Positions 22,157 to 33,766 of a stretch of 64,000 nucleotides of DNA are shown here, piece after piece. The notes under the pieces were generated by a model, which worked only from the letters and a program-made list of their open reading frames with translations, did not search any database and had not been told where the DNA came from. The translations under genes and the position numbers were made by a program. The stretch is from Scytalidium lignicola (Eukaryota > Ascomycota > Leotiomycetes), in contig NCSJ02000195.1 in the NCBI GenBank assembly GCA_002812745.2, positions 17,677-81,676 on the forward strand, in the 5' to 3' direction. How positions within the stretch are numbered: position 1 is the stretch's first letter; each line of letters begins with the position of its first letter.

Positions 22157-25044
22157 TTACCAGGTAGATGGTCCAAATGTCTCACCAGGAGCTACAGTCT
22201 TCCTAATGGCTCCGTATGTGTAATCCTGAATTGCAAAATCAGCTTTTTGTATAGTCTCAGGCAGTCGGATACAAACAGGAGTCTCAAAAACAGTCACATT
22301 TCCCCACCATTGTGGCACTGTGGCATTGGGAAGAACGATGGCGAGAAAGATGATAATGGTAGAGATAATCAGACTAGAATCAAGACTAGCAGCGGTAAGA
22401 TAATTGTAGTGATGCCACCATCCGCTCCAGTGGCGACGGATATAGTAATTGAAAAGCAAGCCAACACCAGACCAGGTAAAGAAGTTCAATGGAGTAGCCC
22501 TGGAATATTTGTTAGTAAACGTGATGAGTAACTGGAGAAATAAGACGTACGGTGGCAACCAACCCATTGCACCGAGCATACTATGCTCATGTTAGTATTG
22601 TATTAACTAAGTAATAATTTCTTCACGTACACTGGTGCATTAAGATATCGAATTCTGTATCTAGGGAATATTCGTACTAGTATGTAAAATAAAACTGGAA
22701 GCATTGCGCCAATAAGCCAGAACCATTGGAAATCCTGATATATTGAATTCGATCCTAACATGCGCTTTGGACCAATGACACCTACACCAGTTAGTCGTCA
22801 TTTATATTTAGTAGTTACGATGCTATAATTACCCCAAGTGATACTATTTGAAAAGAAGGTCCTCCCGTTCGGACATGTAAAGTGATTTGGTTGATTTCTA
22901 GGTTCATTAGCGCTACTTAATATGAAGGACACAAAACTTACGGCGTGCAGATGTCCTTAATAGAACCAAGGGTCCAGTTCATGACTGCAATCTGGACAAA
23001 GGAAGCCCAAATTGTAGCAACTCTTAGATACGAGAAAACGGTCCTAGGGGGTATCTTCATGTAATGGGCCATCTAACCATATATTTAGCAATTATAAACT
23101 TCGTTTTAACACTAAACAAACCTTCATATCCCCTGCATATGTTTGACTTTACTTTATTAGTATTCTTTCTGATGAGAGGAGGAGACACCTACGCTTGACC
23201 GAGAACAATCGTACTATAAACTTTAAACACCATAATTGCAATAGGTCGTCCTGGAATCATATAACCTCCAATAAATGGAGACAGAACATTAAGTGCTGTT
23301 GTGGTCAGTATCTATAAATACAGCCATTACTACACTTACCAAGAGGGATATTTGTTATCGCTAATATAATGCAAGTCGGAAGCTAGAATTATATGAGCTA
23401 CAGTCCGCAAGGAAAAACAAGGTCCAGACAATAAAAATCATGGCAATGATGATGGAGACAAAGAAACCCCACCCTGTCATACACTGTTAATATAATAGCA
23501 TCCTGGACACTCATATTATCAACTCACATGGAAGCTGAGAATCAAAGCCCAAGCAAGTTCCAAGACCTATCGCCATAGAACACACGAAGAGAACACCATA
23601 CCACCAGTCAGGACATTCTGTGTATTTCGCCATCAACTTCATATGAATATCAGGATTTTCGTCCTTCGCTTTCTTCAATTGACGCCAGATCTCATGTCGA
23701 TGGAATAGTGCAACATGGACAATAGATGCAATGAGGGCAGCAAAGCCTAGGCCATAGTTCAAAGCAAAGGTTGGGGCTAAGAACATGGGTGAGTAACTTT
23801 TGTACTTGTTCAAGTCAAACGTGAAGTTTGGACCGAGAATGCGGGACACGTTGTATGTACTTTGTGTATTATCATATGTAGTTGAGGTATTGAGAGGGAG
23901 ATAATCGGAATATCTATAGTAATTATAAGTAGTAAGAGGAAATAATCGAGATATAAACATACAGAGTTCCTGAATAAGCAATGCCTATTGTTGGTATGAT
24001 GAAGAATACCATCAACCCAATCAATGTGTTTACTAGTGCATGTGGTGGGGCCAGTAATGGATCATTCAGATAACTTGAGATGTAACTATAGAATGTCAGT
24101 TAGCACCTAGCTATAAGGGAAAGTGTAAACACACGTCCAGTCAAAAGTGATAGGAATAAGAGATAGTCCAGTAAATCCACCGAATAATTGGTTGAGGATG
24201 ACATTATTTGGTTTGATCCCTTAATGTAATTAGCAAACAATCAATATTCATAATGTTAAAGATATTACAAGTTACGAAACTGAATACCGATAGGCCTTGC
24301 CATAATACTCCTGGGATCCTAGTATCGTTAAACTTTATTGCAGACTCCTATAATCTTGTAGATATCATACATACCAATACCATGCAAATGATGCTAAAGC
24401 AACATAAATGAAATATCGATAACGGGAGATTTGCCAGCCATTAGTCTGGGATGAATCTGACTTTGTTCGGTCGTGTAAAGCATAGAACAAACTTGTGTTA
24501 GAGAATTGTAGCGGCCAGATCATAGCGGCCGGCCTGCAATTATAAGTATATGTTTAGAAACTCTGATTCTCTCATGCAAAAGTACTTACCAAACCAAGAA
24601 ACGGCGGCATAACCCTACCAGTCCAATTCCAATGAGCTGACTACTAAGAGTGAAGATCAACTGGAAACCCCAACCCATTTCCATATTATAGTAGGCTAGT
24701 CTGCATTAGTAGATGAGAGAGTAGTCCTTATAATAAGATAACTAACGTTTTGCTTTAAGGGCAATCAATGCGTCAGTACTGTAAGCATAACCAATAGAGA
24801 CGCTGATTCGGTATGTTAGAGAATTAAATAATTTATATTCGTACCATAAACTTACTTTGCCATCAGCTGTATGTATATTCATTAGTATAATTAAGTTGTA
24901 AAATTTTTATTAACACCTACAACGATCACAGTGTGCTCCTTTATAGTAAATGGCCCAGGGTTAAAGGTCCATCTAATTCCGAACGTATTAAAGACTTTGA
25001 TTGGCACAACTTTTGCCCAAAGGCAGCCGATAGGGTACACCAAT
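22157..25044 (-). CDS. OPT-family oligopeptide transporter, 5'-truncated, about 18 exons
   Basis: Proton-coupled small-peptide transporter. Read from 25044 downward, exon joins give LVYPIGCLWAKVVP, FGIRWTFNPGPFTIKEHTVI, MANVSIGYAYSTDALIALKA, GWGFQLIFTLSSQLIG, VTWIKPNNVILNQLFGGFTG, PITFDWTYISSYLNDPLLAP, YSPMFLAPTFALNYGLGFAA, CPDWWYGVLFV, NVLSPFIGGYMIPGRPIA, HYMKIPPR, NWTLGSIKDICTPNQPNHFT and the C-terminal NFFTWSGVGLLFNYYIRRHW, ending at 22157. This is the OPT order with about 17 short introns, all with usable GT..AG sites. Two features suggest damage: no N-terminal exons (roughly the first 100 residues and first membrane helix) are found upstream of 25044, and a tiny exon near 23126 (GGGATATGAAG) is one base out of phase. 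The sequence upstream changes to repeat-like DNA. Function is probably lost, but most of the sequence is well conserved. Confidence 0.8.
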
Positions 25045-25294
25045 CTAGATGAATCAGTATGGACCCAAGAGGAAAACCCGGCAAAACTTACAATTGAACT
25101 ACGACAGCCGAGATCGAAATACTGTCATATCCTAAAGTGGCCTGTTTTTCGCGAATTCGAGCCCCGTGCACGCCTTTTTGCAGCGCGTACCATAGTAAAT
25201 TAATGTAGAGGACTAAATCAACGAATTGACTACCATACGACATGTTTCTACACTTGTTTTTCGTGCTATTTGCATACGAAGTGCTTAAATCGAT
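25045..25294. other. Junction between truncated OPT gene and repeat-like DNA
   Basis: Part up to about 25100 may be OPT intron sequence. Beyond it, GC-richer sequence (for example CGAATTCGAGCCCCGTGCACG) with transposon-terminus character runs to the following reading frame. No OPT exon is found here. Confidence 0.4.
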
Positions 25295-26560
25295 ATGCCA
25301 CCCAAAAAAGCTTACCGTTCAGCACCTAAACCACGTGCCAAACGACGTATGAAGAAGGTTTTAAAGCCTCCAGAACTTCTTGAGCCTCCTACACCTCGAA
25401 CACATCTGATTCTAAGGGTTACTCCTGCTCCATCACCTTGTATAACTGTCAGACCTTCAGCAATTGATTCTAGCTCTCCAGTGATTGGTTCTAGCTCTCC
25501 TATAGCTGTTGAACCGTTGAGAAACATCTCCCTTTCTCTGCTTAATTTGACTGATATACTATCAAAACAACCTTACAATCTTAAATTTAGAATAAAGGTG
25601 TTTTTCAAGGGTTTGATGGTTTTATCTGAAGGGTCTCTTGAAGATATAAATGCAGATAATCACCTGAATTTCATTAATATTATAAAGCAAGCTAGAACAA
25701 GAGTTATTAAGATTATGGAATAAAAGAATATTCAAGGACTTCTTCAAGGTGAAGACTGATTAAAGTGCTATTTGGGCAGTATTCTTAAGCTTACTAAGTA
25801 TAATATAACGTTTAATATTAAGTAGGAAAAGCTTGAAACTCTCCTAAGGAATTAACTTGTTAAAAAAGGGGATACTCTTTGAATTAAGGTTTAATATACT
25901 ATTAACTTTGATCTATACAATAAACTTGTACTTGTTTTAACTATAAAGTTAGCTTTATTAGAGAAACCACCTTCAAAATGAATTTTTCAAGCCTTAACAA
26001 AGAATGAATTTGAAAATGAAGTTATAACTCTTATAACCAAATAATTACAAAGTACAACCAAGATTCAAATTGAAGAATTAAATTAAATAATCAAAGATCA
26101 ACTTACATATGGAATTGTATATACATTGTTTGAATGTCATTATTATAAGGTTTTAACTTGTGTTAATTAATTTAAAATCTGTTAGGATAAAATAATAAGT
26201 AATAGAAGAATCAAGTATACTTTGATTTCAATAGCAATAACAAAAGCATAAGTAGATAAGATTAAAAAGAATAGATTAACATTAAAAGCTTTATCTTTGA
26301 AGATAATTCACATAATTAGAGAAAAGAAGAACTAATATCTTGTTTTATAATAAAAGAAAGAGAAAGTAAAACAATTAAAGTTTGAAAACATTTTATTAAT
26401 ATTATTATACAATGGTAATATTATCTTTAATATAAGAACTTTAACCTCTTTGAATTGACTAACAAGTCAAGGTTAAACCAGCTTATCTAGTAAAGAATTA
26501 ATTTGTTTATCAAGCTTTATTTAACTTAATTGTAATAATAAATGTTTAATTCTGTTATTC
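25295..26560 (+). pseudogene. Long reading frame destroyed by stops only, repeat-derived, RIP-like
   Basis: From ATG 25295 a basic Pro-rich N terminus (MPPKKAYRSAPKPRAKRRMK) opens 142 codons to TAA at 25721. The same frame then continues without any frameshift for about 280 more codons, interrupted by roughly eighteen TAA, TAG or TGA codons. These are the stops expected when CAA, CAG, CGA or TGG suffer C-to-T (or opposite-strand G-to-A) change. Sequence between stops is AT-rich but protein-like (for example QALTKNEFENEVITLITK). I do not recognise the family; a transposon-encoded protein is the simplest idea. It sits between the truncated OPT gene and an LTR-like copy. Confidence 0.6.
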
Positions 26561-26643
26561 ACTGAATATATATATAAATATCTTCTTCCATATCNAAAAA
26601 AGCAACAAGATTAAATTAGTACTCAAAATTCTATTAGACTAAG

Positions 26644-26910
26644 TGTTAAGGCCTTAGTGCACTAATCACGTGAAGGGGGGAAAAGGATAGTAGTCTGAGT
26701 CCTAGCCGCTCCTTAGCTGCTGACTCCCGTCTATAAAGAGGGGGGTTTCCCCTTCTCTTTGACAGGAGTCAGAGATCAATCTTGTAATTTTAGAAGAGCA
26801 CCGAGTTTTAGAGCGAATCTACACCTAACCAACTGCTATCTCACTGCTAGTCTCCTATTATGTTTCAGCCTCCTGGTCTCTCTTCACTCTACGTACGGAT
26901 ACCCCTGACA
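26644..26910. mobile_element. LTR-like sequence, 267 bp
   Basis: Begins TGTTAAGG and ends CCCTGACA, the TGT..ACA ends usual for LTRs. It contains a TCTATAAAGAG promoter-like box followed by a GC-richer transcribed-looking part, and is set in sequence that is otherwise very AT-rich. No second copy or internal domain is seen, so it reads as a solo LTR. Confidence 0.45.
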
Positions 26911-27136
26911 ATGTACATTTTTTTGTTTAAATAATTTAAACTTATTTTCAATCTCTTTTATTACTAAAAATAATTTTAATTTAAAAGATAATAAATTATA
27001 ATATTAGAGTTAGATTTAATATATGCATAACATATTCATAGCACACTAGATTAATTTTTTTTACTTTTATTAAACTTAATTTTCTTTACTTTTACTAAAC
27101 TTAATTTACATTATAGTTTCTACCCTATTTGAAAGT
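26911..27136. other. AT-rich spacer
   Basis: Nothing recognisable. Confidence 0.35.
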
Positions 27137-27585
27137 CATCATACTCTTGTTAAACTATATCCCCGTTTTAAAACATCGGTATTGCTCCAGAAGACTTGTA
27201 TATGCACAAATGGCAATGGCTTATTCTGAGCTACAAAACTGAGGATCTATCTCAATTGGGAGACAGTCCACTTGAGGACTTTTTCATCTCCCACCATCTG
27301 TACTTCTGGCGAAGATTGTTCTTTAAAAGTCTGAATAACTGCTTGATGGGCAACTTCGACGCAATCAAATACAAAATACGTAAGCTTAGAAGTAGCAAAG
27401 CCTTGCTCTTCCTGAGATGCACCGACAGGCTCTTCGGGAGTGAAACCAAAAGTGACAAGGGGCTCTAGATCATAATTGCAGTCGATGCCTTTTTTGAAAC
27501 ACTGATCGCACTTGGGTAATTCAGGCCGGCATCTCCGCTTTGCCCGGGTGCAAGCCTGACAAGCCTTGCGGAGGGAGGGTGGCAT
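27137..27585 (-). pseudogene. Zn2Cys6 transcription factor N terminus, stop-interrupted and truncated
   Basis: The start ATG at 27585 opens a complete Zn2Cys6 cluster within the first 40 residues (CQACTRAKRRCRPELPKCDQCFKKGIDC; spacing C-2-C-6-C-6-C-2-C-6-C). A linker is followed by FVFDCVEVAHQAVIQTFKEQ and KVLKWTVSQLR, then TAG at 27247-27249. The same frame goes on to ILSFVAQNKPLPFVHIQVF, the conserved start of the post-cluster domain in this family (usually LxxFxxxxxxPFIHxxLY), and stops at 27137. A functional factor needs about 300-500 more residues; beyond is AT-rich DNA. Either a short DNA-binding-only protein of 112 residues is made or, more likely, this is a relic. Confidence 0.75.
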
Positions 27586-28986
27586 TTTATATGGCTGAAA
27601 CCAAAGGTATGTTTAACAATTAGTATAGAATACAAGAAATCAACCTGAAAGCCTAGCCTTATATATGCCTAGAACTGGTGGGGTCTCAATAATTACATCA
27701 CAGTACTGGGACGGGTAGGCCAAAATTCAGGCAACCCAACATCTAGACAACGGATAGTATGACCTATATTTAGTATAGAGAATCAGGAATATAAAGTTAA
27801 GAAACTGTAGCTCAAGTTTAGAGAAAGAGCAATGGAAAGACTGAAGTATAACTGAGGTGGTTCTCTTTTCCAGATGTGTTAAGTATTGCAAATGAAAATA
27901 GAAAGAATATTTTTACAAATATAGGGAATGAACGGTTTTTTCTATTTGAGTTAATGTTTTTCTTGCATTAATCACGCTTCAGGCTGTCAATCTCAGAAGA
28001 CGTCAGCAATGAGAGCCGCCAATCATTAATATGGTAGGAGTAAGCAAAACTGAAAGATGCATATTGCAGATTTTCAAAAGTCCTCGGTNAAAAAAAATTG
28101 AAGTGTAAACTTGAGATCTTTTTGTCTCTGGAACTGCTTAAGTTTTTATATGTACTTAACGTGACCTTTAATATCAATATTGATTTGATCGATGGCAGAC
28201 CGAGTACTATATTAGTGAACCTAGGGCAGTGGTGGATAGCCTGTTGCTCATGATGAGTTTACTTGCCGGAATTACGAAAAGTATAAGGTGCCGTTGGCCA
28301 GTCGAGAGAATCAAGGGGAGAATGAGAAATGCAGTTGGATATGGAACACTGCCGGCCGAAATTATTGCACAACGGCCAAGCATCGGAATGGTTTAGGAAA
28401 CAAGCTTGCTGCTAGCTAACTTCGACCAGCCCATTCGTAGACTATGTCCTAGTAGGCTTGAGTGGATGAAACTTTGATGGACGTGGTTCGGCAAGTTAAT
28501 GGAGGGAAGAGCTTGGTTTTTACAGCGCCACTCAAGTTAGCTAGATCCGAGGCGACAATCGCCTTATCACCTTCCACTATATTAATTTAGAGTAGCGAGA
28601 GAGGGTAATTGCCTATATCATTATTGTACGCCATATACAGACTCTTAAACTCAGGTTAGGGTTAGAAGTATTGTTCGTAGGAACAGGAACACCCGTCGTG
28701 TTTAGTTTACATACGTTGTCTTGTTTTACTCTCGGGAACATCTATCACAACAGGGATATAGAATATAGTGTCAATTTGCAGGTCTCCTTATGAAATATAT
28801 ACTGTAAATACTGAAAATCTATTACTAGGTATACAACGTATAGATTCCCACATTGTTAACGTAAGACGATTAGGTATCTGCGGAAAACAAACATACAAAA
28901 TCATGGGCCAAATATTCATATACAGGTATCAAAGCCGAATAACATTTTTAGTAATATGTCAACATAGCATTCAATATATGGTATCA
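27586..28986. other. Intergenic, no supported gene
   Basis: An AT-rich left part grades into mixed-composition DNA towards VTA1. It has an N at 28089. No conserved coding signal. Confidence 0.4.
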
Positions 28987-30453
28987 TTATTCGGCACCAA
29001 GAGTCTTCAATGCATCCCTTAATTCCTTCACAGCTGTCTCGGCATCATCGAAGTTTAAAGCAGATATGGCCCATCGCGCATGCTTCTGTGCTTTAGCAAT
29101 AGATACATCGTCAGTATTTAAAGAGCGATTCGTTAGTTGCACAGCTGAAGGGATCGGGGCAGGTGCTGCCGATGGTTGCTGATAATATTGAGCTGGCGGG
29201 GGTGGTTGGGTATTATACGATATAGTTGTTGGTGGCTGTCGAGGTTGATGGGGTGTTTGTGTTTGATATGGTGGTGGTTGATATGGAGCATGAGGTGGTG
29301 GCGGCTGCGGGGTTATGTCATGGGAAGTGGGAGGGGCGTTGTCATACTCAAACCCACCGGGCGGACCTCTTGTAGAGGTTGCCGGTGGTAATGGCGATGC
29401 ATCAGACATTCCAAGGTCAATAGAATCTTCGGGGGGAGCCGTAGGAAGAGTTGCTTCCGGAACACCAGCTGTAAAAGTCGGAACTTCGGGGAAATAACCA
29501 CCACCAACTGAGTCATTCCTATCTTTCGGAGAAGTTCCCATTGGCGACACGTTACTATCTTGGACGGCGGTATATGGGAAACCGTCTCGAGGGTATGGAT
29601 CAAATGTTGTAGGTGGGCTAACCCCATGGCTAGGCCCTTGAACAGAATTTAGCTGTTGTGTTAGTATACTTTCTTCATCTGGGGCATCCTGAATGGAAGG
29701 TTGCATTTGCGTTTCCGCATTTTCGCCTGGTTGTGGTGTTGGGCCGGTTGGAGTAAATGCAGCAAGATCTTCCTCTTTTGCAGGCTCATGTTTAGGATTC
29801 GACTCATTGGGGTCTTTTCCTTCCTTGATTGCTTTCGCGATCCGTAACGCATTCCACTTTGCGTATTTAATCTTGGATTGGGTTTCCGCATCTGGTGGAG
29901 CCCATATATTGATAAGTTCGAGAAAAGTTGCAGCAGCTTGAAAGGTATCTGCTGTTTGTCTGGTACATTGTGAGATATGGTTCTGATTCGTGGGTGGAAA
30001 GTGAGTACCTGGTAACTTTGTTTGCTTCAATCGCCCTTTGTGCTCTCACAAAGGTCTCGAGGCCAAATTGCTCCACATACGCCTGCCCAGCCATATCATC
30101 TACAATAGCATCATTGGTAGAATTCTCTGCCTTGATCTGGAATATGTTCAGCACTGGATTAGTCGGTTGAATGAGATGTCCACACCTTTTCCAGCTTGTC
30201 CATCAGCATTGTTGTGAACTGTAGACATTCCGCATCGCCGTTGGATAGACCCTTGGTAATAATCTGATTAACTATCCAGTACTCACCTGCATTGACCACA
30301 GATTAGAATATGCTACGTAGCAGATCTCTATCAATGTCGGGTGGACTTACACCAATAAGCTATGACAGGTCGCACACTCTCTAATTGCGCCGCGCGACGA
30401 AAGAACTTCCCAAGGTCTGTCGACTTCAGCTTCTCAGGAATCTCGGTCGCCAT
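28987..30453 (-). CDS. VTA1: Vta1 homologue, activator of Vps4 in the ESCRT pathway
   Basis: Model complement(join(28987..29959, 30009..30136, 30186..30286, 30351..30453)), 434 residues. Introns are 49, 49 and 64 nt, all GT..AG and in phase. Vta1 binds the AAA ATPase Vps4 and stimulates ESCRT-III disassembly at endosomes. The N-terminal tandem-MIT region (IPEKLKSTDLGKFFRRAAQL; EYWIVNQIITKGLSNGDAEC; LETFVRAQRAIEANKVTRQT) matches the family. A long Pro/Gln-rich disordered linker occupies about residues 185-375. The C-terminal VSL domain (HARWAISALNFDDAETAVKE) mediates dimerisation and Vps4 binding. Length fits fungal Vta1. Arranged divergently from the PDI gene with about 390 bp between starts. 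Confidence 0.95.
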
Positions 30454-30839
30454 CTTTCTTCTCTAGTTCCCCTATATACCGCAAAGAGTAGACGGTTAGA
30501 GCAAGCGCAGAAGGCGTGAGTAGTGCAATGCAGTAAAAGCTTGTAGGCGCTCTAGATGTCTCTGCGATGGAATTGATGATGTTGCTGCCCCGCGCTAGCT
30601 CGACAAGCTTGACTGGTGCTGCTCAGCCTTACTCAGGCACGCAAGGCCGAGGTTGGCAGCTGCACCCCGGATTCTTGGTCCAAACACGCGACGGTGGCCT
30701 TTTCACCCCTCCGCTCCTATATATACGTGGAAAAGAACAGCTTGCCCGATCGTGTCCACGATTGCAGCTGCATTTTGCTACTGATGATTTGATATCCTTT
30801 CTAACTACTACAGCTTTACGACNTTTTTTTTAGTAGATC
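30454..30839. promoter_or_regulatory. Shared divergent promoter region of VTA1 and PDI
   Basis: 386 bp between two divergent ATGs, with a TATATATACG tract at about 30719 and an N before a T-run at 30823. No specific binding sites are called. Confidence 0.4.
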
Positions 30840-32323
30840 ATGGTGCAATCTACAACCTTCACCGTCGCAGCCGTAGCGGCTTTGCTATGTGCGCTTCCTG
30901 TCAATGCGGGACTTTATTCCAAGAGCTCCCCAGTGCTCCAGGTCGATGCGAAGAGCTATGACCGATTGATTGCTCAATCAAACCACACATCAGTAGGCTC
31001 CTAGTTACAAAACCGTATAGGATAACGGAAAGTGTTGATTAACTTGTCTCTTTGTCTTAGATCGTCGAGTTCTATGCACCATGGTGCGGCCACTGCAAGA
31101 ACCTCCAGCCGATCTACGAGAAGGTAGCCAAAAACCTCGCTGGACTCGCAAAGGTTGCAGCAGTGGACTGCGATGACGATGCGAACAAACAATTATGCGG
31201 AAGTATGGGTGTTCAAGGATTTCCAACTCTCAAGATCGTCAAGCCAGGAAGCAAACCCGGCCGCCCCATCGTCGAAGATTATCAAGGGCCTCGAACAGCC
31301 AAGGGAATAGCGGAAGCAGTGGTTGATAAGATACCAAATCTGGTGCAAAAGGTCTCTGATAAGGACATTGAAAGCTACTTGAAGAAGGATAACGAGACAG
31401 CAAAAGCAATTCTCTTCACTGATAAAGGAAGGACCAGTGCCTTACTGAGAGCGGTCGCCATTGATTTTAAGGGAAGCATAAATGTGGCTCAAATTAGGAA
31501 CACTGACAAGGAGAAGGAATGCCTCGAAATATTTGGTATCACGAAGGTTCCTACACTTGTTCTACTCCCAGGTGGCGATGCAGAAAGCATCGTTTACGAT
31601 GACGAGCTGAAGAAGGATAGCATCACATCTTTCCTTTCGCAAATAGCTGCACCAAATCCAGATCCAGCTCCACAGAAGCCCAAGCCCTCTAAAAAGAAAA
31701 ACGGAAACAAGGCACCAAAAGAGGAGACTGTCGAAGAAGACAAAACTGAGTCACCATCACAAGAAACTGAAACTGAGAAGCCAATTGTCGCACCAGAACC
31801 TGCGCCTCCTATTCCTACTCTTGGCTCTGAACAGGACCTTGAGAAGGAATGTCTTGGCTCTAGGACTAGCACCTGCATTCTTGCATTTGTCGCATCTAGG
31901 GAAGATGAACCATCCAAGAAAGCTCTGGATGCTCTTGCAGAGATTGCTCACAAACATCACCAAGCCAAGCGAAACATCTTTCCATTTTATGTTGTTACAA
32001 AGGAGAATACCGCCTACGCTCGATTGGTTCAAGCATTGGACTTGAAGAGGGATGTGGAAGTGCTTGCAGTGAACACGAGGCGAGGATGGTGGAGAGAGCT
32101 CTCCGGCGACGATCTCAGCGCCGAGGTTGTTGAAAGTTGGGTCGATAGTATCAGATTAGGCGAAGGCGAGAAGAAGAAATTCCCAGAGGGAATGATTCCA
32201 GAGGAAGAACCGACGGAGGAACCGATAGCTGAAGAGACTTCAGAGCCGGCTGCCGAAGAAGTCAAGGAGGAAGAGGCGGCTGAAACAGAATCGGAGGAGA
32301 AGACATCCCATGATGAGCTTTAA
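30840..32323 (+). CDS. ER protein disulfide isomerase with HDEL signal
   Basis: Model join(30840..30992, 31061..32323), 471 residues. The intron is GTAGGC..GTCTTAG, 68 nt. A signal peptide (about residues 1-23, TFTVAAVAALLCALPVNA) is followed by a thioredoxin domain with active site CGHC at residues 60-63 (FYAPWCGHCKNL) and cis-Pro segment GFPTL. A second thioredoxin-like region without a CxxC follows (FGITKVPTLVLLP), then a Lys/Glu-rich linker, a further Trx-like fold and an acidic tail ending HDEL for retrieval to the ER. It oxidises or isomerises disulfides in secretory proteins. The single catalytic pair and length fit the fungal Mpd1/PDIA6-like subgroup. Intact, and convergent with RRP41. 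Confidence 0.94.
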
Positions 32324-32544
32324 AAAAAAACAAAAAGTAGCTATAATTTGATGCTTCGGCATTCCTTATTGTATTAGCAGGCACTCAATTAAACTGCACT
32401 GTTCTTCAGATATCTTCCTTTATCCATTCAACTTTTCCAATCCAAAACGCCAATTCACCCAGGGTATCATCATATGCCCAATTATTGTCTTTGTCCATGC
32501 AATGCAGCTTGTATGTCCCACCTGTAGTGTGATTCAACCCAAAT

Positions 32545-33462
32545 CTAAACAGCAGCTCCCTCTAATATTTTCTCTCCTCTCTTTTTGACAACTCCATCCA
32601 AAATAGCTCTAACTTGCTTACAACCATCCACACCAACAGCCAGCATGCCCTCCAGCCTCCCGACCTGGACCCGAGTCTCCATAACCAGTACCACAACTTT
32701 ATCCGTCTGTCCCAGAGTGGCAACAGTTAAGAACGGCAGCTCCTGTTCTTCTGTTCCATTTAGATCAAGGAGGGGGTCTGCTTGTTCGTCATTGGAGGAG
32801 TATGAAGAGGTCGAGCCAGCGGTGCATGCGCAGACGTAATCGGACATCGGGATGCCTGCATCAATGAGCGCAATTGTGCAGGCATTCAAGCACGCTGCAA
32901 GGAGTGATCCATCTTGGGAGAGGACATGAAGGGACAATGTGATCGTAGAATGTGGATAGAGGTGTGTGAAGAGCGTTGTCGAAAAGGTATGTGCGATAGT
33001 AGATTGCATCTCTTGTACTCTCCTATTTGGAGCCCCCCAAAGGCCAGTCAGTCATAAGCCAAATTACCTATTATAATGCCAATTGACATCCAAAAAGAAC
33101 AACTGAAAATGCGGGAAANTTTGCTCCGAGGCAAAAATTTAAACGTGAAAAGAAGGGAAATCGAACTTATCACCCCTCCCTCTTCTCTTCCTGTCCACCC
33201 CACTGAACCCTGCAATCGAGATCTCAACCCTGACTTCCGCCTCATCTTTATTCCCTCCTCCTCCTCCACCTGCACCACCAGCTTTCGCCTCAGTAGGCCC
33301 AGTCACAGTGCAGATGATCTTCGTGTTTCCCATCTCCAGGTACGACGAGCCGTCCGCAGCAGCCTGCGTGGAAATCAATGCCGTCAGACGGCGCAGCTCG
33401 TTCCACCGGCGTCCATCGAGGCGAAGCAGGGCTAGGGAATAGGAGGATGTGTCGAGCGGCAT
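32545..33462 (-). CDS. SKI6: Exosome core subunit Rrp41/Ski6
   Basis: Model complement(join(32545..33022, 33167..33462)), 257 residues, RNase PH fold. Rrp41 forms part of the six-membered ring of the RNA exosome that processes and degrades RNA in nucleus and cytoplasm. Visible signatures are RLDGRRWNELRRL, DGSSYLEMGNTKIICTVTGP, the joined GRGDKRVQEMQSTIAHTFST, LHVLSQDGSLLAACLNACTI and ALIDAGIPMSDYVCACTAG. The 144-nt intron contains an N at 33119. Its donor GTTCGA is weak, but only this donor with the AATAG acceptor gives the family sequence across the junction. Intact. Confidence 0.94.
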
Positions 33463-33766
33463 TGCTTTGATTATGGAGTTTTGGGGGTTGTGGTTGGTTG
33501 GTTCGAAGTTTTGGTCAAAGGGCGGTTGGCGATTTTCCGAACGTCTGATTAGATTAGATTGATTAGATCTGGTGTCGGCTGGAGTTTCCTTTCAAGGTGC
33601 TCCTGCACGTGATTGACCTCCTCTTCCGAATCACTTTTCTGGATTATCATGCATGGGGTATAGATACTACGCAGTGCAGAGGCGCGATAATTTAAAATTC
33701 AATTATGCTTCCAATTTAAGCCAGGTTCATTACTGTACATTCCAAGACTCCACCTTACCCATCCAG

